Assembly: GCF_001941945.1 (NCBI RefSeq)
Contig: NZ_CP015583.1
Span: forward strand, 3,992,501 to 4,056,500
DNA length: 64,000 nt
Direction of reading: 5' to 3'
Origin: Roseomonas gilardii
GTDB taxonomy: Bacteria > Pseudomonadota > Alphaproteobacteria > Acetobacterales > Acetobacteraceae
Shown here: piece by piece, positions 18,270-27,030 of the stretch
How positions within the stretch are numbered: position 1 is the first letter of the stretch
How the letters are laid out: each line of letters opens with the position of its first letter
Program-made: the position numbers and the translations under genes
The notes under the pieces: generated by a model
The model's database searches: none
What the model was told of the DNA's origin: nothing
What the model saw: the letters and a program-made list of their open reading frames with translations, nothing else

Positions 18270-18632
18270 ATGGCTCGTGTCAAGCGCGGCGTCACCGCCC
18301 ACGCCCGTCACAAGAAGGTCCTCAAGCTCGCCAAGGGCTATGTCGGCCGTTCCTCCACCGCCTACCGTCCCGCGCTCGAGCGGGTCGAGAAGGCGCTGCA
18401 GTACGCCTACCGCGACCGCCGCAACAAGAAGCGCGAGTTCCGCGGCCTGTGGATCCAGCGCATCAACGCGGCGTGCCGCGAGCACGGCGTCGTTTATTCC
18501 CGCTTCATCGCGGGGCTGAAGGCCTCCGGCATCGAGCTGGACCGCAAGGTCCTGGCGGCGATCGCCTATGAGGACGCGGCCGGCTTTGGCGCCCTGGTCG
18601 AGAAGGCCAAGGCGTCCCTGCCCGCGGCGTAA
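18270..18632 (+). CDS. rplT: 50S ribosomal protein L20
   Basis: Large-subunit assembly protein binding 23S rRNA, 120 residues of normal length. It shows the conserved [19 protein letters not shown] start and the basic N-terminal extension. In many bacteria L20 represses its own operon; no such site could be recognised here. A terminator follows about 70 bp downstream, so the ribosomal pair and pheST are probably separate transcripts at least in part. Confidence 0.98.
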   Translation: MARVKRGVTAHARHKKVLKLAKGYVGRSSTAYRPALERVEKALQYAYRDRRNKKREFRGLWIQRINAACREHGVVYSRFIAGLKASGIELDRKVLAAIAYEDAAGFGALVEKAKASLPAA

Positions 18633-18703
18633 GCAGCCGCATACCGGGGACACCGGCCGGGCTCAGGCCCGCCGGCACCCCGATCCGGATTTTCGGCAGA
18701 TGG

Positions 18704-18752
18704 GGCCGCCTTCGCCTCTCGGGACACCCCCGGGAGCGAGGCGGCCCTTTTT
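18704..18752 (+). terminator. Rho-independent terminator after rplT
   Basis: A long GC stem (GGCCGCCTTCGC pairing with GCGAGGCGGCC, one bulged T, with a further CGGG/CCCG pairing inside) is followed by C and five T residues. It sits 70 bp after the rplT stop and is the best intrinsic terminator seen in the window. Confidence 0.75.
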
Positions 18753-18789
18753 GCTTTGACCCGTTGCTTTGACCCATTGCTTTGACTGG
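18751..18789 (+). repeat. Three tandem copies of a 13-bp unit
   Basis: The units TTGCTTTGACCCG, TTGCTTTGACCCA and TTGCTTTGACTGG lie head to tail directly after the terminator stem and before pheS. They contain TTGAC-like hexamers. They may be a slippage product or contribute -35 elements to the pheST promoter. Confidence 0.75.
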
Positions 18790-18865
18790 GACCGGTTCGC
18801 GGCCATGGGCCGCCCGCCCGCCGCGGCCGGTTCCGCGAACAGCCATTCCCCCTCGGGAGATCGAG

Positions 18866-19951
18866 ATGTCGGACGACCTCGCCGCGCTGCAATCGGAGAC
18901 GGAGGCCGCCATCGCGGCGGCCGCCGACCTGCGCGCGCTGGATGCGGTGCGCGTGGGCGCGCTGGGCAAGAGCGGCCAGGTGACCGCGCTGCTGAAGGGG
19001 CTGGGCGCCGTGCCCGCCGAGGAGCGCAAGGCGCGCGGCGCCGCCGTCAACGCGGTGCGGCAGGCGGTCGAGCGCGCGCTCGAAGCCCGCAAATCCGTGC
19101 TGGAGGAAGCGGCGCTGGAGGCGAAGCTCGCCGCCGAGCGCCTCGACGTCTCGCTGCCGGCCCGCCCGCACCCGCCGGCCGGGGCGGAAAGCGGCGCGAT
19201 CCACCCCATCGCCCGCACGGTGGAGGAGCTGACCGCGCTGTTCGGTGCCATGGGCTTCGCCGTGGCCGAGGGGCCGGACATCGAGAGCGACTGGTACAAC
19301 TTCAACGCCCTGAACATCCCCGGCCACCATCCGGCGCGGCAGGACCAGGACACCTTCTACCTGCCCCCCGCCCATGGCGCGGGCTTCGAGACGGTGCTGC
19401 GCACGCATACCTCGCCGGTGCAGGCGCGGACCATGCTGTCGCAGGAACCGCCGATCCGCGTGATCGTGCCGGGCCGCACCTACCGCGCCGACCATGACGC
19501 CACGCACTCCCCGATGTTTCATCAGGTGGAGGGGCTGGTGATCGGGCGCGACATCACGCTGGGCCACCTCAAGGGCTGCCTGATCGACTTCCTGCGCGCC
19601 TTCTTCGGAATCGCCGAGCTGCCGGTGCGCTTCCGTGCCTCCTACTTCCCCTTCACCGAGCCCTCGATGGAGGTGGATATCGGCTGGGACCGCAAGACCG
19701 GCGAGCTGGGCCGGGGCTCCGACTGGCTGGAGATCCTGGGCTCCGGCATGGTGCATCCCAAGGTGCTCGCCAATTGCGGTATCGACCCGCGCCAGTGGCA
19801 GGGCTTCGCCTTCGGCATGGGGATCGAGCGCATCACCATGCTCAAGCACGGCATCGCCGACCTGCGCCCCTTCTACGAAAGCGATGTCCGCTGGCTGCGC
19901 CATTACGGCGCGCCGGTGCTCTCCCCCTATACCCTCCATGATGCGGGCTGA
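18866..19951 (+). CDS. pheS: Phenylalanine-tRNA ligase alpha subunit
   Basis: Catalytic subunit of the (alpha-beta)2 phenylalanyl-tRNA synthetase, 361 residues. The N-terminal coiled-coil arm ([20 protein letters not shown]) binds tRNA. The class II core contains motif 2 ([20 protein letters not shown]), a Phe-binding region ([16 protein letters not shown]) and motif 3 ([17 protein letters not shown]). The start at 18866 is preferred over an in-frame upstream ATG because GGGAGA precedes it and the family begins at MSDDL. It is followed six bases later by pheT. Confidence 0.97.
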   Translation: MSDDLAALQSETEAAIAAAADLRALDAVRVGALGKSGQVTALLKGLGAVPAEERKARGAAVNAVRQAVERALEARKSVLEEAALEAKLAAERLDVSLPARPHPPAGAESGAIHPIARTVEELTALFGAMGFAVAEGPDIESDWYNFNALNIPGHHPARQDQDTFYLPPAHGAGFETVLRTHTSPVQARTMLSQEPPIRVIVPGRTYRADHDATHSPMFHQVEGLVIGRDITLGHLKGCLIDFLRAFFGIAELPVRFRASYFPFTEPSMEVDIGWDRKTGELGRGSDWLEILGSGMVHPKVLANCGIDPRQWQGFAFGMGIERITMLKHGIADLRPFYESDVRWLRHYGAPVLSPYTLHDAG

Positions 19952-19957
19952 CCGGCG

Positions 19958-22453
19958 ATGAAGTTCACCCTGTCCTGGCTGCGCGACCACCTGGAGACCG
20001 AGGCTTCGGTCGAGCGGATCGCCACCACCCTCTCCGCCATCGGGCTGGAGGTGGAAAGCGTCGAGAACCGCGCCGACGCGCTGGCGCCCTTCCGCATCGG
20101 CTATGTGGTCGAGGCCGTGCAGCACCCGAATGCCGACCGGCTGCGCGCCTGCAAGGTCGATGTCGGGGACGGCACGATCCGTTCCGTGGTCTGCGGCGCG
20201 CCCAATGCCCGCACCGGCATGAAGGCAGTGGTGGCGCTGCCCGGCGCCTATGTGCCCGGCACCGGCATCACGCTGAAGGCGGGCGAGATCCGTGGCGTGA
20301 AGAGCGAGGCCATGATGTGTTCCGCGCGCGAGCTGGGGCTCGGCCAGGACCATGACGGCATCCTGGACCTGCCCGCCGACGCGCCGGTCGGCGAGGTCTA
20401 TGCCAGGTGGCTCGGCATGGACGATCCGGTCTTCGACATCAGCGTCACGCCGAACCGGGGCGACGCGCTCTCCGTGCGCGGCGTGGCGCGCGACCTCGCC
20501 GCCGCGGGCCTCGGCACGCTGAAGCCCTGGAAGCCGGAGCCGGTGGCGGGGCGCTTCCCCTCGCCGCTGCGCTGGGCGATCGAGGATGCCGAGGGCTGCC
20601 CCTGGGTGCTCGGGCGCTCCGTGCGCGGCCTGCGCAACGGCCCCTCGCCGCAATGGCTGCAGGACCGGCTGACCGCCATCGGCCTGCGCCCGATCTCGGC
20701 GCTGGTGGACGTGACCAACTGGTTCACCTTCGACCTCGGCCGGCCGCTGCATGTCTTCGATGCGCGCAAGGTGGCGGGCGAGGTGCTGACCCTGCGCCGG
20801 GCGCGCGAGGGCGAGAGCTATCTCGCCCTGAACGGCAAGGAGATCGCCGTCACGCCGGAGGATCTCGTGATCACGGATGCGGAGGGGGTGGAGAGCCTCG
20901 CCGGCATCATGGGCGGCGAGCATTCCGGCTGCGACGCGGACACCACCGAGTGCTTCATCGAATGCGCGCTGTTCGACCCGGTGCGGGTCGCGCTCTCCGG
21001 CCGCCGCCACGGGCTGCATTCCGATGCCCGCGCCCGCTTCGAGCGCGGCGTGGACCCGGCCCTGCTGCCGGATGCGCTGGAGGCCGCGACGCGGCTGATC
21101 CAGGAGCTCTGCGGCGGCGAGGCGAGCGAGGTGGTCGCCGCCGGCGCCGAGCCGGCGTGGCGACGCGAGGCCAGCCTGCGCTTCGAGCGCATCCGGGGCC
21201 TCGGCAACTCCGCCATCACGGCGGATGAGGCCGTGGCCTCGCTGGAGCGGCTGGGCTTCGCCACGGTGGCGCGCGACGCGGAGAGCGTGACGGTCGCCGT
21301 CCCGTCCTGGCGCAACGACATCGCCTCCTCGGCCTCCGCCTATCGCGCGGGGGGCACCGATCTCGACCAGTTCGCCGCCCTGGCCCCGGAGCGCGCGGCG
21401 CTGGCCGCCGAGGGCGTGGAGCGGATCGAGGCCGAGTGCGACCTGCTGGAGGAGGTGCTTCGCCTGCCCGGGCTGGACGCCATCCCGGCGGTGTCGCTGC
21501 CCGTCTCCTCGCCCGTGCCGCTGCCCTCGCTGACCCCGGCGCAGTCGCGCGCCGTGCTGGCCCGCCGCGTGCTCGCCGCGCGCGGGGCGCTGGACTGCGT
21601 GAGCATGGGCTTCCTGGCGCATGAGGTGGCGACACTGTTCGGCGAGGCGCCGGAATCGCTGCGGCTGCTGAACCCGATCGCCTCCGACCTCGACCAGATG
21701 CGTCCGACCCCGGTGGCCAGCCTGCTGCTCGCCGCCGGGCGCAACGCGGCGCGGGGCTATCCGGACGTGGCGCTGAGCGAGGTGGGCGGTGCCTATCGCG
21801 ACCCCTCGCCCGCCGGGCAGCTCGCCGTGGCCGCCGCGCTGCGTGCCGGTGCCACGCCGCGCCACTGGAGCGAGCCTTCCCGTCCGGTGGACGCGATGGA
21901 TGCCAAGGGCGACGCGCTCGCCGTGCTCGGCACCCTGGGCGCGCCGCTGGCCGGGATCACGGTGACGGCGGATGCGCCGGGCTACTATCACCCCGGACGT
22001 TCCGGCGTGCTGCGCCAGGGGCCGAAGGTGGTGCTCGCCCAGTTCGGCGAGATCCACCCGAAGGTGCTGGCGGCGCTGGACATCGGCGGCCCCGTGGTGG
22101 CCTGCGAGGTCTTCCTCGACGCCATCCCCGAGCCCAAGCGGCGCAAGAAGTCCGCCCCCGCCCTCTCCGCCCTGCAGCCGGTGCGGCGCGACTTCGCCTT
22201 CCTGGTGGATGCCTCGGTCCCGGCCGAGAACGTGCTGCGCGCCGCGCGCGGCGCCGAGCGGAACCTGATCGCCGATGCCGCGATCTTCGACCGCTATGCG
22301 GGCGATAGGCTGCCGGAAGGCAAGGTCTCGCTGGCGGTCGAGGTAACCCTCCAGCCGCGCGACGCCTCCCTCACCGATGCCGAGATCGAGGCCGTGGCGG
22401 CCAAGGTTGTGGCGGCGGTGACCAAGGCCACCGGAGCCGTACTCCGGGGCTGA
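19958..22453 (+). CDS. pheT: Phenylalanine-tRNA ligase beta subunit
   Basis: Beta subunit, 831 residues, with the standard order: N-terminal OB-fold tRNA-binding domain (FRIGYVVEAVQHPNADRL), B3/B4 editing domain, B5, catalytic-like B6-B7, and C-terminal anticodon-binding domain (LQPVRRDFAFLVDASVPAEN ... SLTDAEIEAV). A segment of about 35 residues (roughly 451-487, TDLDQFAALAPERAALAAEG) is inserted in the B5 region between SWRNDI and ECDLLEEVLRLPG. The reading frame is uninterrupted, so this looks like a lineage insertion and not a frameshift. Located immediately after pheS and cotranscribed. Confidence 0.97.
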   Translation: MKFTLSWLRDHLETEASVERIATTLSAIGLEVESVENRADALAPFRIGYVVEAVQHPNADRLRACKVDVGDGTIRSVVCGAPNARTGMKAVVALPGAYVPGTGITLKAGEIRGVKSEAMMCSARELGLGQDHDGILDLPADAPVGEVYARWLGMDDPVFDISVTPNRGDALSVRGVARDLAAAGLGTLKPWKPEPVAGRFPSPLRWAIEDAEGCPWVLGRSVRGLRNGPSPQWLQDRLTAIGLRPISALVDVTNWFTFDLGRPLHVFDARKVAGEVLTLRRAREGESYLALNGKEIAVTPEDLVITDAEGVESLAGIMGGEHSGCDADTTECFIECALFDPVRVALSGRRHGLHSDARARFERGVDPALLPDALEAATRLIQELCGGEASEVVAAGAEPAWRREASLRFERIRGLGNSAITADEAVASLERLGFATVARDAESVTVAVPSWRNDIASSASAYRAGGTDLDQFAALAPERAALAAEGVERIEAECDLLEEVLRLPGLDAIPAVSLPVSSPVPLPSLTPAQSRAVLARRVLAARGALDCVSMGFLAHEVATLFGEAPESLRLLNPIASDLDQMRPTPVASLLLAAGRNAARGYPDVALSEVGGAYRDPSPAGQLAVAAALRAGATPRHWSEPSRPVDAMDAKGDALAVLGTLGAPLAGITVTADAPGYYHPGRSGVLRQGPKVVLAQFGEIHPKVLAALDIGGPVVACEVFLDAIPEPKRRKKSAPALSALQPVRRDFAFLVDASVPAENVLRAARGAERNLIADAAIFDRYAGDRLPEGKVSLAVEVTLQPRDASLTDAEIEAVAAKVVAAVTKATGAVLRG

Positions 22454-22478
22454 GGCGCCGCCGCGGCTTCAGCCCGCC

Positions 22479-22796
22479 GTGGGAGAGGCGCCGCCTCTCC
22501 CACACCCTCTCCGCCGGGGACCGAAGCCGGTCCCCGGACCCCGGGCTTGAGTTGGCACCTGTGGTGGCCGTCAGCCTGACGCCCGATCCCCGGGACGCAG
22601 GTGGATCAGCGGGGCTCCCGAGAAAGAAGATCACCACCTCCGCGCTGGCGGCATCCGTAGTCGCCGGAGAGTGTCGCTCTCCGGCGCGATCCGGCCACAG
22701 CAAAAGCCGACGAACCGGGTTCAGGACCCGCAGCGTCCTGGCGGATGGGAAGCCAAAGGGAAAGTTCTGGGGGTGAAGACGGAGCCTTTCCCCCAA
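22479..22796 (-). repeat. Dispersed multi-hairpin intergenic element, copy A
   Basis: Reverse-oriented copy of an approximately 300-bp element also present at 36152-36457 and 51627-51897. It fills the gap between the convergent 3' ends of pheT and topB. Within it lie an imperfect G5/C5 stem (22769-22794), CAGGAC/GTCCTG (22722-22740), GCCGGAGAG/CTCTCCGGC (22663-22685), CCGGGGACCG/CGGTCCCCGG (22514-22537) and GTGGGAGAGGC/GCCTCTCCCAC (22479-22503). No ORF with coding character is shared by the copies. Confidence 0.85.
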
Positions 22797-22831
22797 GCGC
22801 AACGGCATCCATGGCGCAATGGCCGGAAAGC

Positions 22832-25105
22832 TCAGGCCGGCGCCGCATCCTCCCGGGCCGTAGTACGCCGCCGTGCCGGGGTACGGCCTGCGCCTGCCTT
22901 CCGGGGCCGTCCCTTGCCCGGGCCCGCGGCCTTCGCCCGGCCCGGCTTCTTTCCCTGCTGCCCGTCGATCCAGGCGGAGATGGCGGCGGCGCTCGCCTGC
23001 ACCTCCTCCGGCAGGGCCACGCCGCGCTGTTCCGCCAGCTTCCGTGCGAAGCCGAGTTGCGCCGGGCTAGGTGCGCGGACGGTTCCTGCCTCGCCGCCCT
23101 CCCGGCGCGGCGCATGTTCGTCGAGGAAGGCGCGACAGGCCGTGGCGGAGCGTGTGTAGCCCTTGGGCGGTGTGATCCCCTTGCGCTTTGCCAGGCTGGC
23201 CACGAAGCGCGCCATGGCCGGCGTGGGCGCGCCCTTTCCGCCGCCTGCCGCGTCACCAATGGCCAGGAGCGGTGCCTCGCCGGCAGCCGCACGCTCGGTC
23301 AGGCGCGCGATGATCCGGCTGGCCTGGGCGCAGACGGCGTCGATGGCGCCCATCATCTCCTGCTGCCCGACCAGCACCTCGTCCAGCAGGCGTTCGAGCT
23401 GCGCCGTCACGCCAGGATCGACCAGAGCCGGATCGGCCTGCTCCAGCACGGCGAAGAGTTGCAGCCCGCGTTCGGTCGGCACGATGTGCTTGCCGTCGAT
23501 GCGCAGGAAGTCCTGTGCCTTCAGCCCACGGATGATCTCGGCCCGCGTCGCCGGCGTGCCGATGCCCTTGGCCTCCTTCAGCCGGTCCTGCAGCGCCTCG
23601 TCCTCGACGAAGCGCCAGGCGTTCTGCATCGCCTCGATCAGCGTGCCCTCGTTGTAGCGCGGCGGCGGGCGCGTCTCCTTCGCCTCCACCTTCGCCTCGC
23701 TCAAGGTCGTTGCCTCGCCGTTGCGCAGAGCGGGGAGGAGCTGGGCGTCCTCGCCCTTCTCCTCGGCGGGCACCCATTCGGGGAAGGCGGCGCGCCAGCC
23801 CATCTCCAGCGGCTGCCGCCCCACGGCGCGGAAGACATGCAGGCTCCCGGGGCCCTTCACGTCGATCGTGGCGGTGGTCTGGCGGTAACGGAAATCCGGC
23901 ATCATCGCCGCCAGATAGGCGCGCGCGATCACGTCGAAGAGCTTGCGCTCATCCGCCGAAAGGCGCGGCCAGGCCTCGCGCAGCCGCTCCACCGTGTTGA
24001 CGTTGGGGATCACCGCATGGTGGCTCGCCCCGGCCAGCCCCTTGTCGTGGAAGGCCCCGCTGGCGCCGCGCCGGACCAGCGGCGGCTGCGGCACGGGAAT
24101 GCCGCTCCAGGCGCGTCCTTCCTGCAACGCCGCCACGATGCGCGGCACGTCGGGGATCAGGCTTTCCGGCAGATAGCGCGTCTCGGCGCGGGGATAGGTG
24201 ATGACCTTCTTGCCCTCGCCGTCATAGAGCTCCTGCGCCACCTCCAGCGTGCGCGCCGCCGACCAGCCGAAGCGCGAGCCGCAGAGGCGTTGCAGCGAGG
24301 GCAAGTCGTGCAGGCGCGGCGGCGATTGCCGCTTCTCCTCGACCTTTACCGCGAGCGGCCCCTGGAAGCCCTCGGCCAGGGCGGCGATGGCCTCGGCCTC
24401 CTCGCGCTTCAGGATGCGCTCCTTCGGCGCGTGGCGCATGCGCAGCCGCCCGGCCTCGACGGCGGCGGTCGCCACCACCTCGAAATAGCTCTGCGGCACG
24501 AAGTCGCGGATCTCGATCTCCCGCCGGCAGACGATGGCCAGCGTCGGCGTCTTCACCCGCCCCACGCCGATCACCGCCCGGGCGCCTTTCGCCAGCGTCA
24601 CCGTAGCGGTGCGGGTGAGGGAGAGGTTGTAGATCTGGTCCGCCTGCCGCCGCGCCACCGCCGCCGCGTAAAGCCGCGCATGCTCCGCATTGGGCCGGGC
24701 ATGGGCGAAGGCGTCGCGGATGGTCTGCGGGTCCTGCGCGGTGAACATCACCCGCATCACCGTGCCGCGATAGCCATAGTGCTCCAGGATCTCCTGCCCG
24801 ATCAGCTGCCCCTCGCGGTCGCAGTCGGTGGCCAGCCAGACGCGCTTCGCGGAACGCAGGGCCGCGCGGATCGCCTGCAGCTTGGAGGCCTTGTTCCCGC
24901 CCGTGGCGGGGCGCGTGCCATAGAGCGACTCCGGCCGCAGCAGCACGGGGCTCCAGCGCTTCCAGGCCGGATTCGCCTCCTCGGGCTCCACAAGGTCGAA
25001 GAGATGCCCTTCCGCCGGCAGCACGGCGCCGTAACGTTGGCCCACCGCGGCGCGGATATCCTTGGCCTGGCTGGTCTTCTCGGCGATGACGATCTGCTCG
25101 GCCAT
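22832..25105 (-). CDS. topB: DNA topoisomerase III (type IA)
   Basis: Type IA topoisomerase, 757 residues, passing single strands to relax or decatenate DNA. The TOPRIM domain shows Glu9 (IAEK) and ATDCDREGQ (Asp94, Asp96). A GVGRVKTPTL block precedes the active-site segment VITYPRAETRYLPES with Tyr304. In most relatives the residues after Tyr-Pro-Arg are Thr-Asp-Ser, so the Ala-Glu-Thr variant is noteworthy. The C-terminus has no zinc fingers. It carries two related modules (TPAMARFVASLAKRKGITPP and SPAQLGFARKLAEQRGVALP) and a Lys/Arg/Pro-rich tail likely to bind DNA. The start at 25105 (MAEQIVIAEKTSQAKD) matches the family. Confidence 0.93.
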   Translation of the reverse strand: MAEQIVIAEKTSQAKDIRAAVGQRYGAVLPAEGHLFDLVEPEEANPAWKRWSPVLLRPESLYGTRPATGGNKASKLQAIRAALRSAKRVWLATDCDREGQLIGQEILEHYGYRGTVMRVMFTAQDPQTIRDAFAHARPNAEHARLYAAAVARRQADQIYNLSLTRTATVTLAKGARAVIGVGRVKTPTLAIVCRREIEIRDFVPQSYFEVVATAAVEAGRLRMRHAPKERILKREEAEAIAALAEGFQGPLAVKVEEKRQSPPRLHDLPSLQRLCGSRFGWSAARTLEVAQELYDGEGKKVITYPRAETRYLPESLIPDVPRIVAALQEGRAWSGIPVPQPPLVRRGASGAFHDKGLAGASHHAVIPNVNTVERLREAWPRLSADERKLFDVIARAYLAAMMPDFRYRQTTATIDVKGPGSLHVFRAVGRQPLEMGWRAAFPEWVPAEEKGEDAQLLPALRNGEATTLSEAKVEAKETRPPPRYNEGTLIEAMQNAWRFVEDEALQDRLKEAKGIGTPATRAEIIRGLKAQDFLRIDGKHIVPTERGLQLFAVLEQADPALVDPGVTAQLERLLDEVLVGQQEMMGAIDAVCAQASRIIARLTERAAAGEAPLLAIGDAAGGGKGAPTPAMARFVASLAKRKGITPPKGYTRSATACRAFLDEHAPRREGGEAGTVRAPSPAQLGFARKLAEQRGVALPEEVQASAAAISAWIDGQQGKKPGRAKAAGPGKGRPRKAGAGRTPARRRTTAREDAAPA

Positions 25106-25301
25106 GTTGCTTCGAGGAGAGATCCGGAACAAAACTGGAACCGGAATGCCAGAGCGGAAGCGACGGCGCCAGATTCAAATTTATCGCCACAGGGTCTATA
25201 GCCTTGCCATGACGTGATCGGCCGGGCGGCCGAACGGCCTTCCTGGCATGGTCCGGGGCCATCCCACCCGCCGAAGAAACCAAACCGAGAAGAGTCGTCC
25301 T

Positions 25302-26300
25302 TTGCAATTGACGCCCGAGCAAGCCGGGATCGCCCGGGCCTGCGGATGCCAGATCGTGCCTGCCACCGAGGAGCAGATCTGGCGCCTGCCGCGGGAACAC
25401 CGGATCTTCCGCCTGGATGGCGCCGCCGTGGTGGTCCGCCGGCCCGATGGCTTCCTGGAAACCACCGGCACGCTGCGCCTGCTGCTGGAGCAGCACGCGC
25501 GTGCCCAGGATCTGGCCGAGGCGGCGCACGCCATGCCGCCCGCTCCGCCCCTTGACCCGCCCCCTGTCTCATCCGCTTCCGCGCCGCCGGTTCCCGGGCC
25601 GGAGTCGCCGCCTTCCCGGGCCGCCGGGCCGGAACGGGCGCCGCGGCGGGCGCCCCGGGGGGAATCCGGCGGCATGCGTCGTGACCTGCCGTTCGAGCCC
25701 CCCCGTCCCGAGCCCGGAGCTTCCGGGCCAGCGCCACGGTCCCGCTCGCGCCCGGCGCCCACCGAAGCCGCCGGGGGATTCCCCGGCGGGGAGGCGGGGA
25801 CCGGAGATCCTGTGCCACAGCCAGGGCTGCGTGAGGCTCCGCCAGACGTTTCCCCGGATCGCCCTTCCGCCATGCCGGAGGCAGCGGCCGGAACTTCTGG
25901 GGAGCGCACCGGCAATTCCGCTGGAAACCCGCCTGGGGGCTTCGCCCGGCCGGTTCCAGCTACGGATGCCCCAGCCCCGGCGGCCACCCCCACGGCCGAC
26001 AGTGAACGCGGGGAAGGGCCCCTGGAGCCGCGTCCTGAACCGGCCGTGCCGATCGCCGAGAGCGTGACGCCCGGCTATCTGATCTGCCTGGAGGACGGAA
26101 GGCAGGTGAAGATGCTCACGCGCCACCTCAAGGCCGCCTATGGAATGACCCCGGACCAGTACCGGGCCCGCTGGGGCCTGCCGCCCGATTACCCGATGGT
26201 CGCCCCCGATTCGGCCGAGCGTCGGGCCGCCGCCCGGATGCCGCGCGCCACCGGACGCGGCCGTGCCGGCGGGGTGGAGGAAGGGGCCGTGGAGGAATAG
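25302..26300 (+). CDS. MucR/Ros-like regulator with extra N-terminal domain
   Basis: Probable transcriptional regulator of 332 residues (350 if ATG 25248 is used; the TTG at 25302 is my preferred start, uncertain). The C-terminal 60 residues match MucR/Ros: ESVTPGYLICLEDGRQVKML, TRHLKAAYGMTPDQYRARWG, LPPDYPMVAPDSAERR. Of the usual zinc-finger ligands only Cys280 and His293 are evident; the second His is replaced by the AAY context. This is preceded by about 170 residues of Pro/Gly/Ala-rich linker. An N-terminal domain of about 70 residues (ACGCQIVPATEEQIWRLPRE, HRIFRLDGAAVVVRRPDGFL) was not recognised. Ordinary MucR proteins are about 140-150 residues, so this is a fusion. It is divergent from topB across an AT-richer gap. 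Confidence 0.7.
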   Translation: MQLTPEQAGIARACGCQIVPATEEQIWRLPREHRIFRLDGAAVVVRRPDGFLETTGTLRLLLEQHARAQDLAEAAHAMPPAPPLDPPPVSSASAPPVPGPESPPSRAAGPERAPRRAPRGESGGMRRDLPFEPPRPEPGASGPAPRSRSRPAPTEAAGGFPGGEAGTGDPVPQPGLREAPPDVSPDRPSAMPEAAAGTSGERTGNSAGNPPGGFARPVPATDAPAPAATPTADSERGEGPLEPRPEPAVPIAESVTPGYLICLEDGRQVKMLTRHLKAAYGMTPDQYRARWGLPPDYPMVAPDSAERRAAARMPRATGRGRAGGVEEGAVEE

Positions 26301-26493
26301 CGCGGGACGCGCCTCGCCGGCTCCGGGCGGGGCAGCGTCCTGATCGCCGGGGCTGGCGGGCCCCATGTTTCACGCTGTCACTCCGGCCATGAAGCCGCCG
26401 CGCCCGCCTCAGAGATTCCCTGGAGGTGCCCGAGACCTGCCTCCTGGCGGGTGTCCTCTTCCTTCTGCGCTCACCAGCCCAGAGGAGGCCCCA

Positions 26494-26949
26494 TTGCGCA
26501 AGACGTTCCGTGCCAGCCTGCTGTTCTCCGCCCTGCTGCTCGGTTCCGCCGGCATGGCCATGGCCCAGGGGAATGTGCCAAGGGAAGTGCCGGGGGGAGT
26601 GCTGGGGGGAGTCCAGGGAGCGGCGCAGGAGCCGGCATCCGCCGCCGCCTCCGGGCCTGCCGTCACGGCCCCCGCACAGCCTCAGCCCGGATCGCAGCCC
26701 CGGGCGCATGCCGCCGTCGCCGGACATGCCGAGGCCCCGGGCCATAAGGCCGCCGGCACGGCCAACACCACGAAGGCGGAAGGCCATGCCGCCGCGACGA
26801 AGCACCTCCGTTCCGGTAAGGCCGGCTCTTCCTCCCATGCGGCGGAGCGGGCTCCGGAGGCCAGCGCCGGCAAGGCATCCGGGCAGGTCGCCCGCAGCCA
26901 GCCGGGCACCGGCCCCGCCACGGAGCCTCCCGCCACCCGCGTGAACTGA
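26494..26949 (+). CDS. Secreted low-complexity hypothetical protein
   Basis: Predicted periplasmic protein of 151 residues. The TTG at 26494 is chosen because a GGAGG lies six bases upstream and the signal peptide begins there (LRKTFRASLLFSALLLGSAG, cleavage after AMA-Q). An in-frame ATG at 26365 would put unlikely residues before the signal peptide. The mature part is Ala/Gly/Pro/His-rich without a recognisable fold. It has many His and Lys residues in its middle (GHAEAPGHKAAG). No function can be assigned. The next gene also encodes a small secreted Pro/His-rich protein. Confidence 0.6.
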   Translation: MRKTFRASLLFSALLLGSAGMAMAQGNVPREVPGGVLGGVQGAAQEPASAAASGPAVTAPAQPQPGSQPRAHAAVAGHAEAPGHKAAGTANTTKAEGHAAATKHLRSGKAGSSSHAAERAPEASAGKASGQVARSQPGTGPATEPPATRVN

Positions 26950-27030
26950 ACCCCCGGGCCGGCGCCGCCATGGGAGGCCGCGCCGGCCCTTTTCCACCCA
27001 CCTCTCCCGCAGAAGGATCGAAGACGTCCC

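Noticed and set aside
18769-18866. Possible phenylalanine leader peptide (TTG start, residues CFDWDRF) before pheS
   Set aside because: The frame has few Phe codons, no stop in a useful position and no clear competing hairpins, so pheST attenuation cannot be supported.
18566-22057. 1163-codon frame on the minus strand across rplT, pheS and pheT
   Set aside because: Antisense shadow of highly conserved housekeeping genes; composition is His/Arg/Gly-rich with no domain.
22454-22831. Transposon or IS remnant at the three-copy element
   Set aside because: No transposase fragment, terminal inverted repeats or target-site duplications could be recognised; kept as a repeat of unknown nature.
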